Position numbers and translations under genes: made by a program. Of a stretch of DNA of 34,157 nucleotides, positions 24,924-32,684 are shown piece by piece. Position 1 is the stretch's first letter, and each line of letters begins with the position of its first letter. Under the pieces are notes generated by a model. It searched no databases. It had not been told where the DNA came from and saw only the letters and a list, made by a program, of their open reading frames with translations. Origin of the DNA: an uncultured Alistipes sp. (GTDB lineage: Bacteria; Bacteroidota; Bacteroidia; Bacteroidales; Rikenellaceae); NCBI GenBank assembly GCA_958449275.1, contig CAUDHE010000017.1, positions 1 through 34,157 on the forward strand, written 5' to 3'.

Positions 24924-24931
24924 ATTTTTAA

Positions 24932-26059
24932 TTACAGCACCCCCTTGCTCGACGGCAGGTCGTAGGCGAAGACGTCGCGCCGCACGGCCATCTTCAACGC
25001 GCGGGCGAAGGCCTTGAAAACGCCCTCTATCAGGTGGTGGTTATTCTCACCGCGCGCCTCGACATGCAGATTGCAACGCATGGCCACGCACAACGACTTG
25101 AAAAAGTGACGAAACATCTCGGTCGGCACGTCGCCCACGTATTCGCGCGTAAACGGCACGTCCCACACGAAATCGGCCCGCCCGCCGAAATCGAGCAGTA
25201 CCATGGCACGGCACTCGTCCATAGGCAGTACGAATCCGTAGCGGTCGATACCGCGTTTGGAACCGAGAGCCGCATGAATCGACTCGCCGAGAGCGATGGC
25301 AGTATCCTCTATGGTGTGATGCTCGTCTACATGCAGGTCGCCTTCGCACTCCGCCACGAGCGACATGCCCGAGTGGTGTGCGATCTGGTCGAGCATATGA
25401 TCGAAAAACTTCAGCCCCGTATCGATATGCGAACTCCCCGCGCCGTCCAGATCGACTACGATACGAATATCGGTCTCCGCCGTTCTGCGAACCGTCTCCG
25501 CACGGCGTTCGGTACGCCGCAGAAACTCCGCGACTCGGCTCCAGTCATCGGTCATGAACACGCAACTATCGGCACACGGTTTTCCCTCCAGCATGGCGCG
25601 GCCTCGCTCGGGATCTTGCAGCAACACGGCTTTCGCCCCCAGATTGAATGCCAGCTCCACGTCGGTGGCGCGGTCGCCTATGACGTAACTATTCGACAAA
25701 TCGTAATCGCCGTTCAAATATTTCCCGAACATGCCCGTTCGCGGCTTGCGCGTGGGGGCGTTATCCTCGGGCATCGAACGGTCGATGAGCTGATCGGCGA
25801 AACGGACGCCCTCGCCCTCCAGCGTGCGCAGCATCTTGGTATGGGCGGGCCAAAACGTATGCTCGGGAAACGACGCCGTGCCCAGTCCGTCCTGATTAGA
25901 TGCCAAAACCAATTCGTAATCCAGCTCCGCGATCGAACGCAACGCCGATATGGCTCCCGCCGCGAACTCCAGTTTTTCGAGCGAGTCGACCTGATAATCC
26001 GCAGGCGGCTCGACTATGATCGTTCCGTCGCGATCAACGAACAATACTCTCTTTTTCAT
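24932..26059 (-). CDS. hisB: Bifunctional histidinol-phosphatase / imidazole-glycerol-phosphate dehydratase HisB
   Basis: Predicted 375 residues. The N-terminal HAD phosphatase (1-~180) has FVDRDGT (7-13), with D9 and D11 as nucleophile and acid/base, and VIGDRATDVELA for motif III. The C-terminal dehydratase (~190-375) has FFDHMLDQIAHHSG (218-231) and DLHVDEHHTIED (241-252), the metal-binding His/Glu clusters. The loop that carries four Cys/His zinc ligands in E. coli reads IDRSMPEDNAPTRKP here and has none of them. ATG at 26059 is chosen over a TTG three codons earlier. Its start overlaps the end of hisC by 26 nt. Confidence 0.96.
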   Translation of the reverse strand: MKKRVLFVDRDGTIIVEPPADYQVDSLEKLEFAAGAISALRSIAELDYELVLASNQDGLGTASFPEHTFWPAHTKMLRTLEGEGVRFADQLIDRSMPEDNAPTRKPRTGMFGKYLNGDYDLSNSYVIGDRATDVELAFNLGAKAVLLQDPERGRAMLEGKPCADSCVFMTDDWSRVAEFLRRTERRAETVRRTAETDIRIVVDLDGAGSSHIDTGLKFFDHMLDQIAHHSGMSLVAECEGDLHVDEHHTIEDTAIALGESIHAALGSKRGIDRYGFVLPMDECRAMVLLDFGGRADFVWDVPFTREYVGDVPTEMFRHFFKSLCVAMRCNLHVEARGENNHHLIEGVFKAFARALKMAVRRDVFAYDLPSSKGVL

Positions 26060-27086
26060 AACTCTCAAGCGATTTCAACAATTTTTCGTTCTCCTCCTCG
26101 CGCCCTATGGTTATGCGCAGGCATCCTTCGCAACCCTTCACTCGGTTGCGGTTGCGTACGATGATTCCGTCACCGATCAGACGATCGTATACGGCGTCGG
26201 CATCGTCGACGCGAACCAACAGAAAATTGGCATCGCTCGGATAGACGCGCTCGACGAATCCGAATCGTGCCAAAGCAGCCGCCACGGCATCCCGCTGCGC
26301 CCTAAGCATCCGCACCTGCCCGTCGATCGAATCGTCGAGCAGCTCCTCGGCGATACGCATCGCCGCGACATTTATATTGTAAGGATATTTCACCATCGAC
26401 ATCAACTCCACTACCCTGACGTCGGCCAAAGCCAATCCTACACGCAACCCCGCCATGGCCCACGCTTTCGAGAGCGTCTGCAACACCACCAGATTAGGAC
26501 GGGCGAATATCTCGTTCCTCAGTCCGTCGTCCTGTGCAAAATCGATGTAAGCCTCGTCGACAACCGCAATGCCTTCGAACTCGTCGACCAGCCGAAGCAT
26601 ATCCGCCCGCGGGAACGAGTTGCCCGTGGGATTGTTAGGCGAACAGAGGAAGAGCAGTTTGGTGCGTTCGTCGGCACGACGCAGCAATTCGTCGACGGGA
26701 AGCGAAAAATCCTCGCCGAGCCGCACCTCGCGCATCTCGATGTCGTTTATAGCCGCCGCGACCTTATACATTCCGTAACTCGGCGCTATGGCCAGCGCAT
26801 TGTCCACACGAGGCTCGCAGAATACGCGAAACAACAGATCGATGGCCTCGTCGCTGCCGTTGCCGACGAAAATATTCTCCGCAGGGACTCCCTTGATCTC
26901 CGACAAACGCTGCTTCAGGCGAAGCTGATGCGGATCGGGATAGCGGTTGTAACCGTTCTCGAAGGGACTTTCGTTAGCGTCGAGAAACACGCCCAGCTCG
27001 CCTCCATACTCGTCGCGGGCCGTGGAATAGGGCGTAAGGTCGGCTATGCAGCCGCGCACGAGTGAATCTATCGTATTATTTTTCAT
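26034..27086 (-). CDS. hisC: Histidinol-phosphate aminotransferase HisC
   Basis: Predicted 350-residue fold-type I PLP aminotransferase converting imidazole acetol phosphate to histidinol phosphate. The PLP lysine is K207 in TLSKAWAMAGLRVG. FLCSPNNPTGN (147-156 region) and VVDEAYIDF (175-183) are the usual PLP-contacting motifs, and LDANESPFENGYNRYPDP near the start is typical of HisC. The frame is open far upstream through hisD on the same strand, but ATG 27086 overlaps the hisD stop (ATGA) and gives the family length. Confidence 0.97.
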   Translation of the reverse strand: MKNNTIDSLVRGCIADLTPYSTARDEYGGELGVFLDANESPFENGYNRYPDPHQLRLKQRLSEIKGVPAENIFVGNGSDEAIDLLFRVFCEPRVDNALAIAPSYGMYKVAAAINDIEMREVRLGEDFSLPVDELLRRADERTKLLFLCSPNNPTGNSFPRADMLRLVDEFEGIAVVDEAYIDFAQDDGLRNEIFARPNLVVLQTLSKAWAMAGLRVGLALADVRVVELMSMVKYPYNINVAAMRIAEELLDDSIDGQVRMLRAQRDAVAAALARFGFVERVYPSDANFLLVRVDDADAVYDRLIGDGIIVRNRNRVKGCEGCLRITIGREEENEKLLKSLESYEKESIVR

Positions 27087-28372
27087 AAGGATTCTTGTTT
27101 CGACATTCTTATTCTTACGGCTTCGGCATGCGCCTGCAACCCCTCGGCTTCGGCCATGGCCTCGATGGCGGGCGCGAGCGAGGTCAACCCCCCGGGGGTG
27201 AGTTCCTGAATGGTCATCTTGCGCATGAAGCTGTCGATATTCACGCCGCTGCACGAACGAGCCCAGCCTGAGGTAGGCAGCGTGTGATTCGTTCCCGAAG
27301 CGTAGTCCCCCGCGCTTTCGGGCGAGTGGTTGCCTATGAATATGCTGCCTGCGGCAGTGATCTCGGCGGCCGCGCCCCATGCGTCGCGAAGCGATACGAT
27401 AAGGTGCTCGGCGGCATATCCGTTTGCGAAATCGATCATATCGGCACGAGAGGGAAGCACCACGATTCGGCTGTTGGCCAGCGACTCGCCGACGAATTCC
27501 GCACGCGCGAGTCTGCACGCCTGACGCTCGACCTCGGCCGCCACGGCCGAAGCCAATTCCTCGCTGTCGCATACAGCTACGGCCTGACTGTCGCGTCCGT
27601 GCTCGGCCTGCGACAGCAGATCGGCCGCGATGAACTCGGCGTGCGCCGAGGCGTCGGCCAAAACCATCACCTCCGACGGACCAGCAGGCATGTCGATAGA
27701 GACGCATCGGCCGCTTACGATCTGTTTGGCTATGGTGACATAGCGATTGCCCGGACCGAATATCTTGTCGGTCTTGGGAACGCTCTCCGTACCGTAGGCC
27801 ATAGCCGCCACGGCCTGCGCGCCGCCCGTCTTGAACACTCGTGTCACGCCGCAGCGTCGAGCCGCATAAAGCACTTCGGGGGCTACGCGCCCGTAGCGGT
27901 CGCAGGGAGTACACATCGTAATTCGGCCGCATCCCGCAATGGAGGCGGGCAAAGCAAGCATGAGCACCGTGGAGAACAGCGGCGCCGTACCGCCCGGGAT
28001 ATATATTCCCACACTGCGCAGCGGCACGGGACGCTGCACGCATATCACACCGCGCATGGTCTCCACACGCACCTCCTGCGGCATTTGGGCACTATGGAAC
28101 GCCGATATGTTATTGATGGCGATCTCCAAAGCATCTTTCACTTCGGCGCCGACGATCTTTTCGGCCTCGGCGAACTCCGCCTCCGACACCGCGAGCGACG
28201 ACAGGCGCACTCCGTCGATACACTCCGCAAGATCGTACAACGCGGCGTCGCCCTCGCGGGCCACACGTTCGACTATCTCCTTAACGCGCTCGGTTATCGC
28301 GCCGTTATCCTGCTCGGCACGGCGAAACAGCGACGGCCACTCGCTGCGGGGCGGATTTACGTATGTCTTCAT
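27083..28372 (-). CDS. hisD: Histidinol dehydrogenase HisD
   Basis: Predicted 429-residue zinc enzyme, NAD-dependent, oxidising histidinol to histidine in two steps. Conserved stretches: VGIYIPGGTAPLFSTVLM, the NAD/substrate region FGPGNRYVTIAKQ, DMPAGPSEVMVLAD, the metal/catalytic segment LLSQAEHGRDSQAV, AAEHLIV and GDYASGTNHTLPTSGWAR. The frame is open upstream into hisG, but ATG 28372 lies 5 nt after the hisG stop and gives the usual N-terminus. Confidence 0.97.
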   Translation of the reverse strand: MKTYVNPPRSEWPSLFRRAEQDNGAITERVKEIVERVAREGDAALYDLAECIDGVRLSSLAVSEAEFAEAEKIVGAEVKDALEIAINNISAFHSAQMPQEVRVETMRGVICVQRPVPLRSVGIYIPGGTAPLFSTVLMLALPASIAGCGRITMCTPCDRYGRVAPEVLYAARRCGVTRVFKTGGAQAVAAMAYGTESVPKTDKIFGPGNRYVTIAKQIVSGRCVSIDMPAGPSEVMVLADASAHAEFIAADLLSQAEHGRDSQAVAVCDSEELASAVAAEVERQACRLARAEFVGESLANSRIVVLPSRADMIDFANGYAAEHLIVSLRDAWGAAAEITAAGSIFIGNHSPESAGDYASGTNHTLPTSGWARSCSGVNIDSFMRKMTIQELTPGGLTSLAPAIEAMAEAEGLQAHAEAVRIRMSKQESL

Positions 28373-28377
28373 ATCGT

Positions 28378-29229
28378 TCAAGGTATTATCTTGTCCAACG
28401 TAAGCACCAGTATCCCCTCGGCGCCGATGGCTTTCAACTGCCGCACCTTGTCCCACAGATCGGCGGCCTCCACCACCGAATGCAGCGAACACCACCCCTC
28501 GGCCGCCAAAGGCATCACGGTCGGACTGCGCATGGCAGGCAGAATCTTCACCGCCTCGTCGAGCGCAGAGGTGGGGATGTTCATGAGCAGATACTTCTTG
28601 CCTCGGCTGACACGCTCCGACTCGATACGGAACAACAGTTCGTCCAGCACGGCACGATCATCGGCCGACAGATCGGGACAGGCTATCAGCGCGGCTTCCG
28701 ATTCGAATACCCGCTCCACCTCCTTCAGGCCGTTGGATACCAGCGTACCGCCCGACGACACGATATCGAATATGGCATCGGCTATGCCGGCGGCGGGTGC
28801 TATTTCCACCGATCCCGTAATCACCTCCAACTCGGCATCGACTCCGCGTTCGGCCAGAAAACGCCCGAGGATGGCGGGATACGACGTCGCGATGCGTTTC
28901 CCGCGGAAATACTCCACCCCCGTATATTCGTCGCCCTTGGGCACGGCGAGCGATATGCGGCAGCCGCCGAAGCCCAGCTTGGTCACCACCTCGACTTCAA
29001 AACCGCGTTCGGCCACTTCGTTGAGCCCCACTATCCCCAGCTGCGCGGTGCCGTTGGACACCACCTGAGGAATGTCGTCATCGCGAAGATAGAGCACTTC
29101 GATGGGGAAATTCGAAGCCTTGGATAAAAACTTGCGCTTGGCATCGTCAACGTCGATACCTATCTCGCGCAGCAGCGCAACGCTCTGTTCGTTGAGCCGC
29201 CCTTTGGTCTGAATCGCTATTCTAAGCAT
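28378..29229 (-). CDS. hisG: ATP phosphoribosyltransferase HisG, long form
   Basis: Predicted 283 residues, the first and committed step of the pathway, joining ATP and PRPP. It begins MLRIAIQTKGRLNEQSVALL. The PRPP-binding loop is in DIVSSGGTLVSNGLKE (about 160-175). The extra C-terminal ~75 residues (NIPTSALDEAVKILPAMRSP onward) are the ACT-like domain that binds histidine for feedback inhibition, so this is the HisZ-independent long form. First gene of the operon, 52 nt after the terminator of the attenuator, so it is controlled both by attenuation and, by family, allosterically. Confidence 0.97.
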   Translation of the reverse strand: MLRIAIQTKGRLNEQSVALLREIGIDVDDAKRKFLSKASNFPIEVLYLRDDDIPQVVSNGTAQLGIVGLNEVAERGFEVEVVTKLGFGGCRISLAVPKGDEYTGVEYFRGKRIATSYPAILGRFLAERGVDAELEVITGSVEIAPAAGIADAIFDIVSSGGTLVSNGLKEVERVFESEAALIACPDLSADDRAVLDELLFRIESERVSRGKKYLLMNIPTSALDEAVKILPAMRSPTVMPLAAEGWCSLHSVVEAADLWDKVRQLKAIGAEGILVLTLDKIIP

Positions 29230-29280
29230 AGTATTTAAAATTTACGTTACGTACCAATTGTCAGTCGAAACGGAGATACG

Positions 29281-29309
29281 AAAAAAGGCTTACCCCATTC
29301 GGTAAGCCT
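29281..29309 (-). terminator. Attenuator terminator of the his operon
   Basis: On the transcribed strand AGGCTTACC pairs with GGTAAGCCT (arms 29301-29309 and 29286-29294, 9 bp, 6-nt loop), followed by six T. It lies after the His-rich leader peptide and before hisG, where it would stop transcription when histidine is ample. Confidence 0.9.
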
Positions 29310-29346
29310 CATATAAAATCACATCGCTGCAACACACGACCTACCG
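29300..29346 (-). promoter_or_regulatory. Antiterminator pairing of the his attenuator
   Basis: CGGTAGGTC (29338-29346), which contains the leader peptide stop TAG, can pair over 9 bp (two G-U) with GGCTTACCG (29300-29308), the 5' arm of the terminator. The two pairings exclude each other. A ribosome stalled at the His codons leaves CGGTAGGTC free; one at the stop codon covers it. Confidence 0.75.
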
Positions 29347-29379
29347 TACCTTTCGCAAGATATGGTGATGATGGTGCAT
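29341..29379 (-). CDS. hisL: His operon leader peptide (MHHHHHILRKVR)
   Basis: A 12-codon reading frame, ATG at 29379 and TAG at 29341-29343, with five consecutive His codons (CAC CAT CAT CAC CAT) right after the start. It lies 71 nt downstream of a TATATTTG promoter box and upstream of a mutually exclusive antiterminator/terminator pair ahead of hisG. The peptide itself probably has no function; ribosome speed through the His codons senses charged tRNA-His. Too short for routine gene finders. Placement directly ahead of a complete his operon makes chance very unlikely. Confidence 0.9.
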   Translation of the reverse strand: MHHHHHILRKVR

Positions 29380-29449
29380 ATTATAAAAACGTATCATTTC
29401 GGTCGCTTCCATTAAACGGGCGAGAACATCGTCGCCCCATTGCTTGTCG

Positions 29450-29457
29450 CAAATATA
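29450..29457 (-). promoter_or_regulatory. -7 promoter box of the his operon
   Basis: On the minus strand TATATTTG matches TAnnTTTG, placing the transcript start near 29443 and giving a leader of roughly 215 nt before hisG. The -33 TTTG is not obvious. A 6-bp hairpin (GGGCGA 29418-29423 with TCGCCC 29432-29437) lies in the early leader. Confidence 0.65.
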
Positions 29458-29582
29458 GCGATTAATGCCCGATCTACGCTATCCGAAAACGCAAAAATCA
29501 GAATATACGTCGATTTACCCGCATAATAATGCAAAAAGCCGCATAACGGCAGATGAAGACGGCGATATCCGAGGAGCATTAC
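29458..29582. other. Intergenic DNA between the his and fucosidase promoters
   Basis: This is the middle of the 409-nt gap between hisG and the fucosidase gene. Apart from the his leader and promoter (29281-29457) and the fucosidase promoter (29583-29606), it is AT-rich and I see no gene, hairpin or repeat in it. Confidence 0.5.
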
Positions 29583-29606
29583 AATATAATAAAAACATTA
29601 TATTTG
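29583..29606 (+). promoter_or_regulatory. Fucosidase promoter with overlapping inverted repeat
   Basis: TATATTTG (29599-29606) matches TAnnTTTG, 32 nt before the ATG. A perfect 8-bp inverted repeat, AATATAAT (29583-29590) and ATTATATT (29597-29604) with 6-nt spacer, covers the -7 box and could be a repressor operator. Confidence 0.5.
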
Positions 29607-29638
29607 TACCTGCAAAAACCACAAAACCGACTTGACAA

Positions 29639-31093
29639 ATGAAATCGAAGAAAAAATTCGTCTTAGCATGCGCCTTGTGCGGATTGATCGCATCGGCGTA
29701 CGTCGCAGAGACGGCATCGGCCCAGACCGCCGACGGACAAAACAAACGGTTCGAACTGAAATACGGAGCGACCAACCGCGGCAAGCGGCAGGACGACGCC
29801 ATGCGACGCTTCCGCGAGAATCGCCTCGGCGCATTCATCCACTGGGGGCTTTACGCCATCCCGGGCGGCGAATGGAACGGCAAAGTCTACGGCGGCGCCG
29901 CGGAATGGCTCAAAAATTGGGCTAATGTACCCAACGACGAATGGATGCAGCTCATGAAACAATGGAATCCCGAGAAATTCGACGCCAAACAGTGGGCCGC
30001 CATGTTCAAACGCATGGGCGTGCGTTACGTGAAGATCACCGCCAAGCATCACGAAGGATTCTGTCTGTGGCCGAGCGAATACACCGAATATACCGTGGCA
30101 GGCACCCCCGACGGGCGAGATCTGTTGGGCGAGATGGTTGAGGCGTTCGACGCCGAGGGCATCGACGTGCATTTTTACTTTTCGGTGCTCGACTGGAGCC
30201 ATCCCGACTGGCGTTATTCGCTCAAGACCGAAGATGACAGCGCGGCGTTCCGCCGTTTCATGGCTTTCACCGAAAACCAGCTCAAAGAGCTCGCCGAGCG
30301 CTACCCCACGGTAAAGGATTTCTGGTTCGACGGCACTTGGGACGCCAGCGTCAAGAATAACGGAAAATGGACCGCCGAAATAGAAGCCATGCTCAAACGC
30401 GCACTACCCGGGGTTACGGTCAACAGCCGCCTGCGCGCCGACGACAGGGGCAGCCGTCATTTCGACAGCAACGGCGAACTCATGGGCGACTACGAATCGG
30501 GGTACGAGCGTCGACTGCCCGATCCCGTGAAAGATCTGAAAGTCACCCGATGGGACTGGGAGGCCTGCATGACCCTGCCCGAAAACCAGTGGGGATACCA
30601 CAAAGATTGGTCGCTCAGCTACGTAAAGACTCCCGTGGAGGTACTCGACCGAATCGTACATGCGGTATCGATGGGCGGCAACATGGTGGTGAACTTCGGC
30701 CCGCAGGGCGACGGCGATTTCCGGTCGGAAGAAAAACGCATGGCCGACAGCATCGGCGAATGGATGAGCCGCTACGGCGAAGCCGTTTACGGATGCGACT
30801 ACGCGGGATGGGACAAGCAGGACTGGGGTTACTACACCCGCCGAGGAGACGACGTATACATGGTGGTGTTCAACCGTCCTTATTCGGGTTTGCTCACGGT
30901 GAAAACCCCGTCGGGAGTAAAGATCGCGCAGGCAGCGACGCTCGACGGCGCACGCACGGCCGTAAAGGAGACCGCCCGTAACGAATACAACGTGTCGATG
31001 CCCGACAGCGCGCCCGAAGAACCGTTCGTCATAAAGCTTACGGTGGAGCACGGCGACGGCAACGGCGGCAAATACCGCGAGGCGCTTACGTAA
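29639..31093 (+). CDS. Secreted alpha-L-fucosidase, GH29
   Basis: Predicted 484-residue exported glycoside hydrolase that releases terminal alpha-L-fucose from glycans. The signal peptide runs to about residue 28 (cleavage ASA/QT). The GH29 (beta/alpha)8 domain shows FIHWGLYAIPGGEW (66-79), the substrate-binding KHHEGFCLWPSEYTEY (136-151), and FWFDGTWD (228-235) with D231 the expected nucleophile. WDWEACMTLPENQWGYHKDW and GGNMVVNFGPQGDGDF follow as usual. A short beta-rich C-terminal domain (from ~395) completes it; no carbohydrate-binding module is added. No SusC/SusD pair is nearby, so this is not a standard polysaccharide utilisation locus. The TapB-like gene follows by 27 nt. Confidence 0.95.
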   Translation: MKSKKKFVLACALCGLIASAYVAETASAQTADGQNKRFELKYGATNRGKRQDDAMRRFRENRLGAFIHWGLYAIPGGEWNGKVYGGAAEWLKNWANVPNDEWMQLMKQWNPEKFDAKQWAAMFKRMGVRYVKITAKHHEGFCLWPSEYTEYTVAGTPDGRDLLGEMVEAFDAEGIDVHFYFSVLDWSHPDWRYSLKTEDDSAAFRRFMAFTENQLKELAERYPTVKDFWFDGTWDASVKNNGKWTAEIEAMLKRALPGVTVNSRLRADDRGSRHFDSNGELMGDYESGYERRLPDPVKDLKVTRWDWEACMTLPENQWGYHKDWSLSYVKTPVEVLDRIVHAVSMGGNMVVNFGPQGDGDFRSEEKRMADSIGEWMSRYGEAVYGCDYAGWDKQDWGYYTRRGDDVYMVVFNRPYSGLLTVKTPSGVKIAQAATLDGARTAVKETARNEYNVSMPDSAPEEPFVIKLTVEHGDGNGGKYREALT

Positions 31094-31120
31094 GAGCGAA
31101 CTTCAAAAAACATAAAACCT

Positions 31121-31801
31121 ATGAAAAAATCTGTTTTAACCATCGTTTCCGTGCTTGCGGCGCTCGTATCGTCGGCCCAAGAGAGTTGGTTTTTCCCCGA
31201 CGAGGGCAAGGTAAACCGTTACATCACCACGGCGACGGCCCTCACCGAAAAAACGACGCTCTACACTTCGGTGTATGTGAAAAGCGCGACCGACGACGCC
31301 TACACCGTTCAATCGGATGTTTTCCAAAATGAGAACGACACGGCTCCCATGCAAACCGTCACGACCGTGTATAAAATCGCCGAGGGCGGTTATTCGATCG
31401 ACATGCGCGAAACGCTGAAATCGTCGTTCGCCTCGCTGGGCACCCTGAGCGTGGACGAGTATTCGGGAGATGCCCTCTATCCGCAAAACCCGCGCGAGGG
31501 ACAGAGTTACGACAACATAACCATGACACTGGCGGCGAACATACAAGGCAATGCGATATCGATAAATGTGGAGGTAAAAGACCGCAAGATAACGGCCGAG
31601 GAGACGATAGAGGTGCCCGCCGGCAAGTTCGACTGTCTGAAATTCGAGGAGACCACCATAGCGAAAGTCATGGGACAGGAGGTCAAGACGCAGACCACGA
31701 CTTGGATAGCCCGAGGCATAGGAACCGTAAAACAGAGAACCGATTCCATGAACGGCATGGTGACGGCCGTAATGGAACTTACCGCCGTGAAAGAGAGATA
31801 A
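31121..31801 (+). CDS. Small secreted TapB/DUF3108-like protein
   Basis: Predicted 226 residues with a signal peptide (MKKSVLTIVSVLAALVSSAQ, cleavage near SSA/Q). The mature part is all-beta and resembles the TapB/DUF3108-like family: EETIEVPAGKFDCLKFEETT is the typical VPAGxFDCxxxE segment, followed by TTTWIARGIGTVKQRT. Family members are periplasmic, of unknown biochemical role. It lies 27 nt after the fucosidase gene with no promoter box between, so the two are probably one transcript, ending at the 14-bp hairpin immediately after its stop. Confidence 0.75.
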   Translation: MKKSVLTIVSVLAALVSSAQESWFFPDEGKVNRYITTATALTEKTTLYTSVYVKSATDDAYTVQSDVFQNENDTAPMQTVTTVYKIAEGGYSIDMRETLKSSFASLGTLSVDEYSGDALYPQNPREGQSYDNITMTLAANIQGNAISINVEVKDRKITAEETIEVPAGKFDCLKFEETTIAKVMGQEVKTQTTTWIARGIGTVKQRTDSMNGMVTAVMELTAVKER

Positions 31802-31836
31802 AACAATCCCCTCCACCCAAGATGGAGGGGATTGTT
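31802..31836 (+). terminator. Terminator of the fucosidase/TapB unit
   Basis: AACAATCCCCTCCA (31802-31815) pairs perfectly over 14 bp with TGGAGGGGATTGTT (31823-31836), loop of 7 nt, starting at the stop codon. It also faces the convergent glycosyltransferase gene. The remaining 103 nt to 31939 hold nothing I can identify. Confidence 0.88.
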
Positions 31837-31939
31837 ATTTACCGTTCATCGGGCACGGCTCGCGATATCGGCAGTCGACCGCCCCGCCGCTACGCCTGCG
31901 ACACGCATTCGTACAAAGCCGCCGGCGAACAGCGTAATG

Positions 31940-32659
31940 TCACCCTTTGCGGCGAATACGGCGATACGGCAACGCCATCACTCCGAACAGAGCCTCGCCG
32001 AATATGCCGCCGCTCATTTTCGATGCACCCTGCTGCCGCTCGGTGAATATGATCGACACCTCGCTGACACGCAGACCGAGACGCCAAGCCGAATACTTCA
32101 TTTCGACCTGAAAACCGTAACCTTTCATCCTCACCGCATCGAGATCGATGGTCTCCAACGCGCGTCGCGAATAACATACGAATCCCGCCGTGGCGTCGCG
32201 CACAGGCATACGCGTAACCGTACGCACGTACACTGACGCGAAATAGGACATCAAAAGACGCGACATTGGCCAGTTCACCACGTTAACGCCTTTCACGTAA
32301 CGCGACCCAATCACCACGTCGCTCCCGCCCTCCGCAACCTCCAAAAGGCGGATCAGGTCGTCGGGATCGTGCGAGAAATCGCAATCCATCTCGAACACAT
32401 AGTCGTAACCGCGCTCCAGCGCCCATTTGAACCCCGCTATGTAAGCGGTACCGAGTCCGAGCTTGCCCGCCCGTTCGATAAGAAACAACCGCTCGGGAAA
32501 CTCCTCCCGCCTGCGTTCGACGACCGAAGCGGTGCCGTCGGGCGAGCCGTCGTCGATCACCAGCATATCGAATCCGCCGTCGAGCGACATCACCTTGTCG
32601 ATCATCGGCGAGATGTTCGCCATCTCGTTATAGGTAGGTATGATAACTAATTTTCGCAA
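31940..32659 (-). CDS. Polyprenol monophosphomannose synthase-like glycosyltransferase (GT2, Dpm1 type)
   Basis: Predicted 239-residue GT2 enzyme of the dolichol-phosphate-mannose synthase type, which moves a sugar from a nucleotide donor to a polyprenyl phosphate. It starts RKLVIIPTYNEMANI, has VIDDGSPDGTA (34-44) and the DxD region FEMDCDFSHDPDDL (~89-102), then VIGSRYVKG and the late FTERQQGASKMS acceptor-loop motif. No C-terminal membrane helices are present, so it is the short soluble form. No ATG gives the conserved N-terminus; TTG at 32659 does. That TTG lies within TAACTTTG, which resembles a -7 box; as panB ends only 25 nt upstream, co-transcription is more likely. Confidence 0.88.
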   Translation of the reverse strand: MRKLVIIPTYNEMANISPMIDKVMSLDGGFDMLVIDDGSPDGTASVVERRREEFPERLFLIERAGKLGLGTAYIAGFKWALERGYDYVFEMDCDFSHDPDDLIRLLEVAEGGSDVVIGSRYVKGVNVVNWPMSRLLMSYFASVYVRTVTRMPVRDATAGFVCYSRRALETIDLDAVRMKGYGFQVEMKYSAWRLGLRVSEVSIIFTERQQGASKMSGGIFGEALFGVMALPYRRIRRKG

Positions 32660-32684
32660 AGTTACCGTTTCTTACAAAACCATG

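Noticed and set aside
26034..28043. 669-codon version of hisC reaching back into hisD
   Set aside because: The upstream part is just the hisD region read in another frame. ATG 27086 gives the family length and overlaps the hisD stop as ATGA.
29341..29379. The His run as a metal-binding peptide or a random CAC/CAT repeat
   Set aside because: Its position between the his promoter and a terminator, with matching antiterminator geometry, is better explained as an attenuator leader peptide.
29639..31801. Polysaccharide utilisation locus around the fucosidase
   Set aside because: No SusC/SusD pair, sulfatase, second glycosidase or hybrid two-component regulator is present nearby.
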